Part shown: positions 1-8,847 of the stretch, in pieces
How positions within the stretch are numbered: the first letter of the stretch is position 1
Layout: each line of letters starts with the position of its first letter
DNA from: an uncultured Bacillota bacterium
GTDB lineage: Bacteria; Bacillota_I; Bacilli_A; RF39; UBA660
Length of the DNA stretch: 46,307 nucleotides
Assembly (NCBI GenBank): GCA_946617625.1
Contig: CAMOKF010000008.1
Location: 1-46,307, forward strand
Direction: 5' to 3'
Program-made: the position numbers and the translations under genes
The notes under the pieces: model-generated
What the model was told of the DNA's origin: nothing
Databases searched by the model: none
The model's input: only the letters and a program-made list of their open reading frames with translations

Positions 1-70
1 TTACACCTACTAAATTATTCATATAATCACCTATTATAAGATATGAATATAATTAGTTTTTTGTTAAATA

Positions 71-100
71 AAAACTACTATAATCTATAGTAGCTTTTTT
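71..100 (-). terminator. intrinsic terminator, possibly bidirectional, after the 107-688 gene
   Basis: CTACTATA-ATC-TATAGTAG stem (75-93) with A-run on one side and T-run on the other. Confidence 0.75.
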
Positions 101-106
101 ACTTAA

Positions 107-688
107 TTAATTAAAATACTCATTATTATCTTTTTTTACTAAGAATATTTTCTTATATACTGATAGTTTAATTTTACTATTTATTTTATATGGATGTTTA
201 ATATCTCCTAGCTGATATAATATAAATCTTGGTCCTTCTTTTGTTGATACTAAAAGCTTTACAATTTGAGCTGGTTCATCATTTAAAAGTACATTATCAT
301 TCATATATCCATATACTGTTGCTTCTATTTCTTTACCTTTTACCTTTACTAAATAATATCTAATAGCTTGTTTAATAGCTAATATAAATGCTACTAATCC
401 TATAATTGCAAAAATACTACATACTAGTGCTACTATTATAGCAGTTTCTGTACCAGCTAATATAAAAAACAAAGGAAAAATAAAGCCAAAAAAACCAAAT
501 GAAACTGCAAATATCATTGGAAACCAAAAATTCCAAAAAGAAATATTAGCTTCTTTACATTCTATAACAGGATACTCCATATCTGCAGTTGATGAATCTA
601 GACCAGTAACATTTTTACAATATGGACATATTTCTGTTGTAAGTGGTGCTCCACAATTTGGACACTTTTTATTAATATTATCTTTCAT
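107..688 (-). CDS. zinc-ribbon membrane protein
   Basis: N-terminal CPNC...CPYC zinc ribbon followed by two hydrophobic segments. Confidence 0.7.
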   Translation of the reverse strand: MKDNINKKCPNCGAPLTTEICPYCKNVTGLDSSTADMEYPVIECKEANISFWNFWFPMIFAVSFGFFGFIFPLFFILAGTETAIIVALVCSIFAIIGLVAFILAIKQAIRYYLVKVKGKEIEATVYGYMNDNVLLNDEPAQIVKLLVSTKEGPRFILYQLGDIKHPYKINSKIKLSVYKKIFLVKKDNNEYFN

Positions 689-790
689 ATTATCACCTAT
701 TTTTATTATATCAAATATTTTTTTATTTCTTTAATATAATGATAATATTATTTGTTCTTTACAGTTCTTTATAGTGTTAATTTAAGAAAA

Positions 791-822
791 AAACTAATAA
801 TGCTTTATACATATATTAGTTT
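791..822 (-). terminator. intrinsic terminator overlapping the 3' end of the 805-1848 CDS
   Basis: AAACTAATA/TATTAGTTT arms; minus-strand T-run after the stem. Confidence 0.6.
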
Positions 823-1848
823 CTTTGCTTTTTCTTTATCTTCTGTTATATTTTTATCTACTTCTGTTAGTAGTACTTTATTATACTTATCATCACTTAA
901 GAAGTCATGATGTGCTCCTGCTATATGAATATTTTCTACATCTAAATATTTATTAACTTCTATTTCACTATCGTATTTAACAAATCCATCAGAGTCATTA
1001 TGCATTATTCTTTTATTTAGAAAACACATACCTACTCCAATTATATTATTAGTAAGTAAAGCTCTTTTTAATGTACCTTTTTCTATCTTAGTAGTAAAGT
1101 TATGAAAACTATTTAATTTACTTACTGAGTCTAAATTATCATCTGAAAAAATATTTTCTAATAATGTAGAATCATATCTATTTTGATATTCTACTCCTAA
1201 ACTATTTTTATATGATATGTCATAATCCATATGTGAATTACTAGATATTTTTTTATAAAAGTTCATAATTTTTTTAGTAATATCTTCTGTCATAGATTTA
1301 AATGGTACTAGTGTTTTAATATAATCTTTTACTTGTTCTTTAACAAATTTAGGAGATGCTATAGAGGTACCTTTATATGGGCAAGCTGCATTATATAAAT
1401 TAATTTTTTTATAGAACTCTTCATTTATGTTTTTTATCATATCAAAGTGTACTACTCCACTTTTAGAGCAACCTATAATATTTACTGATCTACAATCATC
1501 TAAACTAGCAATATATTCTATATATTTAGCTATCATCTTTCCATCTTCTTTTAGTGGAGCATCATTATCTAACATAATACATCTTAATTTTATATTATGA
1601 TTACATTTACTAAAATAATCTATTATTTTATCTACATGACCTTTAGAATCATCTATTGTTTTATTATCTTTAGAAAAATCTGATACTCTAGATCCATTTG
1701 AATAAATAATATAATCATACTTTTTACTATCTTCTTTAGTTATGTCATTATAACTAGCTATAGCTAATGAATTACTAGATTCACTCTTATTATTTTTAAA
1801 ACAATTATCAGTTAAATCATATTTCCCTATTATATCGATAGTTCCCAT
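805..1848 (-). CDS. lipase-like alpha/beta hydrolase (divergent)
   Basis: IIGCSKSG nucleophile-elbow-like motif, NAACPYKGTS (lipase P-x-x-G-T/S-like), HNDSDGFVKYDS (DG.V acid-like), AGAHHDFL (His region) in the expected order. Confidence 0.5.
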   Translation of the reverse strand: MGTIDIIGKYDLTDNCFKNNKSESSNSLAIASYNDITKEDSKKYDYIIYSNGSRVSDFSKDNKTIDDSKGHVDKIIDYFSKCNHNIKLRCIMLDNDAPLKEDGKMIAKYIEYIASLDDCRSVNIIGCSKSGVVHFDMIKNINEEFYKKINLYNAACPYKGTSIASPKFVKEQVKDYIKTLVPFKSMTEDITKKIMNFYKKISSNSHMDYDISYKNSLGVEYQNRYDSTLLENIFSDDNLDSVSKLNSFHNFTTKIEKGTLKRALLTNNIIGVGMCFLNKRIMHNDSDGFVKYDSEIEVNKYLDVENIHIAGAHHDFLSDDKYNKVLLTEVDKNITEDKEKAKKLIYV

Positions 1849-1908
1849 AATAATCCCTCACATGTTCACATATTATATCATATTATTTATTCTTTTTCTA
1901 ATAATAAA

Positions 1909-1931
1909 AAAACAAAGTATAATACTTTGTT
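1909..1931 (-). terminator. intrinsic terminator
   Basis: AAACAAAGTAT/ATACTTTGTTT inverted repeat directly after the stop of 1931-2437, T-run on minus strand. Confidence 0.7.
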
Positions 1932-2437
1932 TATGTTATATTTTCTTCATCTAGATCTAATATATACTCTAACTTTCTACATATTTTTATATGTATTTTA
2001 TTAGTACCTAAAAATAGTTTTTTATTTCTTATAAATAGTTTTCTAGTTTGAGTATTTGTATATGTCTTTAATCTATAACTATCCTTTCTTGTAAAAGTAG
2101 TATTAGTAGATAAATCTATATATATTCTTTTCTTATTTATATCTTCTATACATACTAAAAATGGTGATGATATAGTCTTTTTTGTATTCTTATTAGTTAT
2201 TTCAGCACCTAAATACATTAATACTTTATCAATTGTATTTAATTCTACTTTTTCTTGATACTCTGTTCCCTGATCATAAATATATACTATATTACTTAAA
2301 GAAATATTTAAATTATTTTCTTCTATTCCTTTATTGATATTTAATACTATTGTATTATTACTATCTTCAATAACTAAATAATTAGTTAATTTATTTTTAC
2401 CTATATATACTTGTCTAATATGATTTAGTGTATACAT
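1931..2437 (-). CDS. hypothetical protein
   Basis: Intact ORF, RBS-like sequence upstream, terminator downstream; no family recognised. Confidence 0.6.
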   Translation of the reverse strand: MYTLNHIRQVYIGKNKLTNYLVIEDSNNTIVLNINKGIEENNLNISLSNIVYIYDQGTEYQEKVELNTIDKVLMYLGAEITNKNTKKTISSPFLVCIEDINKKRIYIDLSTNTTFTRKDSYRLKTYTNTQTRKLFIRNKKLFLGTNKIHIKICRKLEYILDLDEENIT

Positions 2438-2474
2438 ATAACCACCCTCTATTATAAGTATAGCACAAATAAAA

Positions 2475-2493
2475 AAAGTAGTTAAACTACTTT
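2475..2493 (-). terminator. intrinsic terminator containing the stop codon of the VUT gene
   Basis: AAAGTAG-TTAAA-CTACTTT, A-run upstream on plus strand. Confidence 0.65.
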
Positions 2494-3155
2494 AATAATT
2501 TAGATATATAAATATAAGGTGTATCTAATATAGCTATTACTATTTCTATAATTGAACCTGTTGTTGCTATAGAAATAATTGTTGGTATATTAAATATTCC
2601 TATAAATGCTAATAATGCAAATAAATAATTTTCTAAACAGTTTGATATTATTGTGGCTGTATTATTTCTTAACCATAGTTTATTTGGATATTTGTTTTTT
2701 AATTTTTCATATAGGTAAATATCAAATTTATTACTTAAATAAAATAATGTTAGACTTGCTAAACTTGTTCTTAGATTTAAACTAAATAAAGTCTTCATAG
2801 ACTCTTGTGCTATATCTGTTTCATCTGGTATAAATAGTAAACTTATTTGTGTAGTTACTATAAATATTATTGTTGCTACTAATGCACAGTTTATAGATTT
2901 TTTAGCATAATCAGACCCATACTTTTCTGTTAATATATCTGTTGCTAAAAAGTTTGATGCAAACATTATATTACCTAAAGATGATGTTATTCCAAATATA
3001 TTAATTGTTTTACATACTATGATATTGGCTAGTATTGTAGCTATACTTACCCAAATTAATAGTCCTTCTTTTTTATATATTTTTTCCAATAATACAACTG
3101 TTCCGAAAGTTAGTATTATACTTATTATACCTAGTATAATATTCATTTCTTTCAC
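2487..3155 (-). CDS. VUT family / queuosine precursor transporter-like membrane protein
   Basis: Multi-TM protein with FASNFLATDILTEKYG, characteristic of the YhhQ/VUT family. Confidence 0.75.
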   Translation of the reverse strand: MKEMNIILGIISIILTFGTVVLLEKIYKKEGLLIWVSIATILANIIVCKTINIFGITSSLGNIMFASNFLATDILTEKYGSDYAKKSINCALVATIIFIVTTQISLLFIPDETDIAQESMKTLFSLNLRTSLASLTLFYLSNKFDIYLYEKLKNKYPNKLWLRNNTATIISNCLENYLFALLAFIGIFNIPTIISIATTGSIIEIVIAILDTPYIYISKLLK

Positions 3156-3196
3156 TCCTTCATTTTTTTATAGTAGGTGATGATAACTACTAATTC

Positions 3197-3844
3197 TTAC
3201 CATATAAAATTAGATTTTAAGAATTCACCATTATCTATTAGGATATCTTGTCCAGTAATACTTTTATTTGTAATAGCTAAATAGTAAGTTAATTCGGCTA
3301 TTTCTTCAGGCTCTGCCCAACGATTTAGTAATGTTTCATTTAATACTGCTTCATATAACTTTTTATCTTCTAATATATGTTTATTTAAGTCTGTAATAAC
3401 TCCACCTGGTGATATAGAATTAGCTGTTGCATTATATTTAGCTACTTCTTGTGCAACATACTTCATATATGAAACTAATCCACCTTTACTAGCTACATAT
3501 CTTGGAAACTCTGCTCCTGTTGTAGCACTAGCTGATGCTATAAATATAATTGACTTAATACTTCTATTTAATCCATATTTCTCAGTTATATTTATAGTTC
3601 CTTTTAGATTTATATCTATATCATCTATAGAGTTCTGTACTCCAGCATTATTAATTAAAATATCAATATCGTTAATATCAGGTAAGTTTTCACTTAGTAT
3701 AGATTCTTGTATATGTTTATAGTTGTCATTATTAATACTTGATTTATCTATATCTATACCTATTACTTGATGGTTTTCTTTAAGAAATTTTTCAGCTATT
3801 GCTTTCCCTATTCCATTAGATGAACCTGTTACTAATACTTTCAT
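3197..3844 (-). CDS. SDR family oxidoreductase
   Basis: VTGSSNGIGKAIA, NNAG, YVASKGG, SPGGV motifs. Confidence 0.9.
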   Translation of the reverse strand: MKVLVTGSSNGIGKAIAEKFLKENHQVIGIDIDKSSINNDNYKHIQESILSENLPDINDIDILINNAGVQNSIDDIDINLKGTINITEKYGLNRSIKSIIFIASASATTGAEFPRYVASKGGLVSYMKYVAQEVAKYNATANSISPGGVITDLNKHILEDKKLYEAVLNETLLNRWAEPEEIAELTYYLAITNKSITGQDILIDNGEFLKSNFIW

Positions 3845-3889
3845 ATAATCCTCCTAGACCTCCATATTATAGCATTTATTTATAAAGAA

Positions 3890-3913
3890 AAAAAGTTCAA
3901 TTATGAACTTTTT
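3890..3913 (-). terminator. intrinsic terminator formed partly by the last codons of htrA
   Basis: AAAAAGTTCA-ATTA-TGAACTTTTT stem; loop contains the stop codon. Confidence 0.75.
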
Positions 3914-5256
3914 CCTAATGTTACTTTTAATGTCTTATCTTTACCATTTCTATTTACTGTGATCTCTACTTCTTCTCCTGCTGAATGTTGATATAATTCA
4001 TATCTTAGATAAGCAATATTTTTAGTTTTCTTTCCGTTTATTGCAGTAATTACATCACCTTTTTCTATACCACCATCTTTAGCTGCTCCTGTTGCTTCTA
4101 CTACTACAACTCCAGAAGTTATATCATCTGATATTCTTATGTTATTTCTATATAATGTAAATGTATCTGTTAGATTTGCCATACTAACTCCTAGTACTGG
4201 CCATTCTATTTCTTGTCCTTTTTCTAGTTGTTCTACATGATTCATAGCATATTCAATTGGAATAGCAAATCCCATACCTTCAATTTCTGAATCTACTAAT
4301 TTCATTGAACAAATACCTATAACTTCTCCATTTACATTTAATAATGGTCCTCCACTATTTCCTGGATTAATAGAGGCATCTATTTGTAATACTCTCATTA
4401 CCCAGTCTTCTGATGAAGATGATACACTTACTGTTACCATTCTATCTTTTCCAGATAGTACTCCAGATGTAACACTTCCTCTATAGTCATATCCCATAGG
4501 AGATCCTACTGTAAATACTGAGTCTCCAATATTTACTTTTTCACTTGATCCTATATTAGCTACCATTGATACGTATTTTCTTTTTACTTTTAATACAGCT
4601 AAATCTAAATATGAATCACTTCCTAGTACTTCAACATCTGCTTCTTCATCATTAGTAAACATTACTGTTACTTTTTCCATTTCTTTTACAACGTGAGCAT
4701 TAGTTAAAATATATCCATAGTTATCATCTGTCTTATATACAAATCCTGTACCAGAACTTGCTAATTGATCATTTTTATAACATTGAATTAGAACAACTGC
4801 ATCATATACTTTTTCTACTGATGCTGCTATTGAGCCTTTTTCATATACTTGTGTTTCATTCTTAGTTACTATTGTACCTCCTGATGTACCTATAATTTCT
4901 CCTAAGATAGGAGTAAACTTTAGTAAACCAATCATTACTATTCCACCTATTAAGAATGAAACTACAGTTACGAAGAATAATTTTATGCTTGAAATACCTT
5001 TATTTTTATCTTCGTATTTTTTTCTATAATACTCTTCTAATAAATAATCTTTTTCTTCATTATTAGATTCTTTCTTCTCTTCTTCCACAGTTTCTGTGGA
5101 TTCTTTTTCCTCATTAGAATCTTTTTCCACTTTTTCTGTGGATTTTTCTTCTTTCTTTTCTTCTTTCTTTTCTTCTTCCACAGTTTCTGTGGAAACTTTA
5201 TCTTCTACAACTTCTGCTTCTTTTACTTCCTCTTCAATAACTTCTTTCTTACTCAT
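3901..5256 (-). CDS. HtrA/DegP-like membrane-anchored trypsin-family serine protease with PDZ domain
   Basis: One TM segment; ILTNAHVV (His), YLDLAVLKV (Asp), NPGNSGGPLL (Ser); C-terminal PDZ (GDVITAINGKKT); acidic/basic low-complexity N-terminus. Confidence 0.93.
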   Translation of the reverse strand: MSKKEVIEEEVKEAEVVEDKVSTETVEEEKKEEKKEEKSTEKVEKDSNEEKESTETVEEEKKESNNEEKDYLLEEYYRKKYEDKNKGISSIKLFFVTVVSFLIGGIVMIGLLKFTPILGEIIGTSGGTIVTKNETQVYEKGSIAASVEKVYDAVVLIQCYKNDQLASSGTGFVYKTDDNYGYILTNAHVVKEMEKVTVMFTNDEEADVEVLGSDSYLDLAVLKVKRKYVSMVANIGSSEKVNIGDSVFTVGSPMGYDYRGSVTSGVLSGKDRMVTVSVSSSSEDWVMRVLQIDASINPGNSGGPLLNVNGEVIGICSMKLVDSEIEGMGFAIPIEYAMNHVEQLEKGQEIEWPVLGVSMANLTDTFTLYRNNIRISDDITSGVVVVEATGAAKDGGIEKGDVITAINGKKTKNIAYLRYELYQHSAGEEVEITVNRNGKDKTLKVTLGKSS

Positions 5257-6205
5257 CTTCTGAATCTACACTCCTTTCAATTTTTGCTAATTCTTTCCAG
5301 TTTAATGGAAATCCCATTCTTTCAAATACAACATCTATTTTTATAGAATTAAGATTATAATTTAATGTTTGTATTATATTATCTAATTCAATTGTCATAT
5401 TTTTAAAATCTTCGTCTGTTAGCATCTGTTTCATTATAATTATTAAAGCAAATAAATCATTTTTACCTTTAGTATATTCGCCATCTTCTTTTGGTATTTT
5501 TAATAACTGATGATAAACTGTATCATTTATAAACTTTTGTGTTCTATTCTCATATAAAATATCTTCATGAGCACATAAATTTCTATAGTTTGCTAACATT
5601 GGTAAATATGTTTCTAAAGATTCTACTTCTATATTATATGCTTTAGCTATTTCTTTTTTGTCTTCACTCTTTAAAACAGAGAACATTTCACTTACTATCC
5701 CAAAAGATAATACTTTAACTAATATCCATAATGGAATATATCCATAATTTGATGCATAGTGTTGAGTAGCACTATGTTGTGATCCATTAATTCTAATTTG
5801 TCTTTTCATCTTTTTAAGTAAATCATTAATTTGTCTTTGCTTTTCAGGTGCAGGTGTGAAGTTTTTAGGTCTTAGATAGTCACTTTCACGATAACCATAC
5901 TTCTTAGATAATTGATAAGAAACAATTGATTTTAAGTTATTTTCTATTACTAATAGATATTTGAATAATACATTTCTAAATGATCTATCAAATAAGAATA
6001 AGCTATATAACTCTTCAAATGTTGCTCCTTTTACAAAAGTTCTATCAGTATTTGATTTTAGGAAAAGATGTCTATAACCATTGATAAAGAAATAATTTTC
6101 TCTTAGTAATACTTGCTTAGTATACTTTTCATCATTGATTATTAAACCTTTATATCTAAAGATTTCTAGCTGCTCATCTAAATTTTTAAATTGTTTCTCT
6201 ATCAT
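5249..6205 (-). CDS. Abi family (AbiD/AbiF-like, Abi_2) protein with HEPN-type RNLCAH motif
   Basis: Family-like blocks (RENYFFINGYRHLF, FDRSFRNVLFKYLLVIENNLKS, YRNLCAHEDILYENR); R-x4-H motif. Confidence 0.85.
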   Translation of the reverse strand: MIEKQFKNLDEQLEIFRYKGLIINDEKYTKQVLLRENYFFINGYRHLFLKSNTDRTFVKGATFEELYSLFLFDRSFRNVLFKYLLVIENNLKSIVSYQLSKKYGYRESDYLRPKNFTPAPEKQRQINDLLKKMKRQIRINGSQHSATQHYASNYGYIPLWILVKVLSFGIVSEMFSVLKSEDKKEIAKAYNIEVESLETYLPMLANYRNLCAHEDILYENRTQKFINDTVYHQLLKIPKEDGEYTKGKNDLFALIIIMKQMLTDEDFKNMTIELDNIIQTLNYNLNSIKIDVVFERMGFPLNWKELAKIERSVDSEDE

Positions 6206-6271
6206 AATCTCACCTATTATTGATTATATCATAGATATTGTTAAAAAGTATGAAAATTTCGTGAAGATTAA

Positions 6272-6280
6272 TGTTATAAT
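6272..6280 (+). promoter_or_regulatory. extended -10 promoter (TG-T-TATAAT) for the 6310-7281 gene
   Basis: TGTTATAAT about 30 nt upstream of ATG; GGGGGA RBS at about 6298-6303. Confidence 0.5.
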
Positions 6281-6309
6281 AATAAATATGTTGGTAAGGG
6301 GGAATTATT

Positions 6310-7281
6310 ATGCCAGCTACAATTACTCACTCTTATTTTAGTATGGATGTATATGATATACTTCCTGATACTATAAAAGATATTATTAAAACAAGTAAAT
6401 TTAAAATGTTTGCACAGGGTTTTGATCCTATTATGTTTTATAATCTATTTAGTATATTGCCTGGTAAAAAGATACGTAAATTAGATGGTTATTTTCATTC
6501 AAATAAGACTCAAGACTTTTTTATAAATATGTTAAAAACTATGAAGGAAAAAAAATTAACAGATGATGTAGAATGCTTTTCATTCCTATCAGGATTTATA
6601 TGTCATTATTGTTTAGATTCAACTTTGCATCCATATATTATTTATAAAACTGGTATATTTAATAAAAAAATACCTAGTACTTATAAATACAACAATGTTC
6701 ATACATTTATGGAAACTTTTATTGATAATGATATGATTAAAAGAAGAGAAAGCATTAATCCTTATAAGTTTAAATTAAATAAATATTGTTTTGATACATC
6801 TGAATTTTCTATAAACCTAGATTATTTAATAGATTCAACTTTTTATAAAACATTTAAAGTTAAGAATATGAGTTATATTTACTATAAGTCATGTAGACAA
6901 ATGAAAAATTATTTGAAATTATTTAGAAGAGATAGATTTGGAATTAAAAAATTTTTCTATAAACTTATTGATACTTTTGCTCCTAAAAACTGTTTTAGAT
7001 TTGAAGCAATTAGTTATCATTATCCATTAGAAGATAGACATAACTACTTAAATAGTGACCATAGTTTATGGAGAAATCCTACTACTTATGATATGACAAG
7101 TAATGAATCATTTTTAGATTTATACATGAAAGCTTTAAGAGAAGCTAAAACTATTATATGTGCATCATATGACTACTTACATGATAAAGATATAGACTTA
7201 AAGCAAATATTTAATAATAAAAGTTATGTTACTGGTTTAGATTGTAATTTAAATAAAGAATTAAAATATTTTGAATTTTAA
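6310..7281 (+). CDS. zinc-dependent phospholipase C-like protein
   Basis: N-terminal PATITHSYF, FLSGFICHYCLDSTLHPYI (H...D...HP metal-ligand pattern). Confidence 0.75.
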   Translation: MPATITHSYFSMDVYDILPDTIKDIIKTSKFKMFAQGFDPIMFYNLFSILPGKKIRKLDGYFHSNKTQDFFINMLKTMKEKKLTDDVECFSFLSGFICHYCLDSTLHPYIIYKTGIFNKKIPSTYKYNNVHTFMETFIDNDMIKRRESINPYKFKLNKYCFDTSEFSINLDYLIDSTFYKTFKVKNMSYIYYKSCRQMKNYLKLFRRDRFGIKKFFYKLIDTFAPKNCFRFEAISYHYPLEDRHNYLNSDHSLWRNPTTYDMTSNESFLDLYMKALREAKTIICASYDYLHDKDIDLKQIFNNKSYVTGLDCNLNKELKYFEF

Positions 7282-7335
7282 TTCTTTTTTTGTATATTTC
7301 TTCATATTATTATCAAGATAAATATAGGTGATAAT

Positions 7336-8394
7336 ATGTTTTATAAATATGAAATAAGAAATAACGGTACTGAAGATATTCTATACTTATACTTAGATAT
7401 TAAAAATGAATTTTCTAAAGAATTAGCTAATAGTCCAACTGAAGATTTAAATAGGAGAACTAAGAATTTTATTATTAATAATAATATTAATTTTAAAGGT
7501 AATAAAGTATACCTAATTATAGATGGTATTGTTGTTAAAACTGTTAATATTAATAAAGTTAATAGAAATATTAAAAATAATATTAGTTATAGTAATAAAA
7601 AGTACTTAATTAACTTAAAAATAGATGATAACTCATATATCGAGATTACTTTAGAAAATTATTTACTAAGTATATTAGCTAGTTTTTATAATGATTATAT
7701 ACATGATGAAACCCTAAAGTGTATTTCTATTCTTTACAGAACATATGCATATAAAGAAATGAATGAGAATAAATATATAGATAATAATCTTTTTATTAAT
7801 TATTTTGATATTACTAATTATAAATCTATATGGATTAATAAATATGAATATATATATAATAAACTACTTAATATTATTAATGAGACTGAATGTATGTTTT
7901 TAACATATAGAAATAAATTTATCTTACCTTTTATACATATTTGTAATAATGGATATACTTTTACTAATCCAAAATATCCATACTTATCACAAGTTAGTAG
8001 TTTATGGGATTTATCATGTAAATATAATAAAGAAATAATTGATTATAATTATTTAGATCTTTCTAAATTATTAAATCATAATATTAAATATAATTCGTCT
8101 ATTGTTATAGATGAAGTAGATTCTAATAATCAAATAGTTAAATTAAAAATTGATAATAAGATATTTTCAGGAGAAGAATTAAAAAGATTGTTAGCATTAA
8201 AATCTTTAAATTTTAATATAATATTGTATAAAAAATATATTAGAATTATTACTTTTGGATTCGGTAATTTTTTAGGACTAAGTATTTATGGATCTAATGA
8301 ATTAGCTAGTGATAGTATTGATTATCCAAATATACTTAAATATTATTTTCCTTTATGTAAATTAAATAAATATATAAAAGAGTTTCCTAATTAG
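7336..8394 (+). CDS. divergent SpoIID/LytB-domain protein, probably catalytically altered
   Basis: ENYLLSILASFYND...ILYRTYAY, HICNNGYTFTNPKYPYLSQVSSLWD, FSGEELKRLLALKSLNFNI, FGFGNFLGLSIYGSNELA...ILKYYFP parallel SpoIID blocks in order. Confidence 0.65.
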   Translation: MFYKYEIRNNGTEDILYLYLDIKNEFSKELANSPTEDLNRRTKNFIINNNINFKGNKVYLIIDGIVVKTVNINKVNRNIKNNISYSNKKYLINLKIDDNSYIEITLENYLLSILASFYNDYIHDETLKCISILYRTYAYKEMNENKYIDNNLFINYFDITNYKSIWINKYEYIYNKLLNIINETECMFLTYRNKFILPFIHICNNGYTFTNPKYPYLSQVSSLWDLSCKYNKEIIDYNYLDLSKLLNHNIKYNSSIVIDEVDSNNQIVKLKIDNKIFSGEELKRLLALKSLNFNIILYKKYIRIITFGFGNFLGLSIYGSNELASDSIDYPNILKYYFPLCKLNKYIKEFPN

Positions 8395-8402
8395 GAAACT
8401 CT
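8379..8402. terminator. bidirectional terminator, 24-nt perfect palindrome shared by convergent genes
   Basis: agagtttcctaattaggaaactct is its own reverse complement; T-rich on both outward sides. Confidence 0.75.
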
Positions 8403-8615
8403 ATTTTGTTTTTTTAAATCTTCTAATGCTTCATCAGCACTCTTATATAGTTTTACAGTGTTTTCTAAATATCTAGAGTAATTATTTACATCACCTACAA
8501 AGTTTTCTAGATCTGGATAATCCTTATTTTCTATTAATTCTCTTATTACATCTGCACTAGCTTTTAATTCTTTAGAATAGCTTAATAAATCATCATAACT
8601 TAAATTCTCTATCAT
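8391..8615 (-). CDS. small helical protein of the T7SS-like locus, candidate WXG100-like partner/substrate
   Basis: Two predicted amphipathic helices; YKSAD fits YxxxD; 1-nt spacing from upstream gene; no W-x-G. Confidence 0.5.
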   Translation of the reverse strand: MIENLSYDDLLSYSKELKASADVIRELIENKDYPDLENFVGDVNNYSRYLENTVKLYKSADEALEDLKKQNRVS

Positions 8616-8616
8616 A

Positions 8617-8838
8617 TTATTCCTCCAAATTACTTAACTTTTGCATATTAGGTTGTTCTGTAATATTACCTTCTGAATTATTAGAAAAACTATCTGCTGC
8701 TTTAACTACTATTTCTTTATATTCTTCAATATTAGTAATATATCCTAAATTATCTTTATCTGTATAATTAGGTTTTATTTTACCTATTACTTCGAATATT
8801 TTATTTATTGCTAAAACATATTTATTATAATCTGACAC
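8617..8838 (-). CDS. small hypothetical protein of the T7SS-like locus
   Basis: Intact ORF tightly packed between the YukD-like gene and 8391-8615. Confidence 0.55.
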   Translation of the reverse strand: MSDYNKYVLAINKIFEVIGKIKPNYTDKDNLGYITNIEEYKEIVVKAADSFSNNSEGNITEQPNMQKLSNLEE

Positions 8839-8847
8839 TTGAACCTC

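Noticed and set aside
5084-5193. Possible CRISPR-like array in the repeats at the start of htrA
   Set aside because: Only three short repeats, in-frame within a CDS encoding E/K-rich sequence; spacers are not unique.
6135-6341. Plus-strand ORF 6135-6341
   Set aside because: Overlaps the start of the Abi gene and of the well-supported 6310-7281 gene; no independent coding signal.
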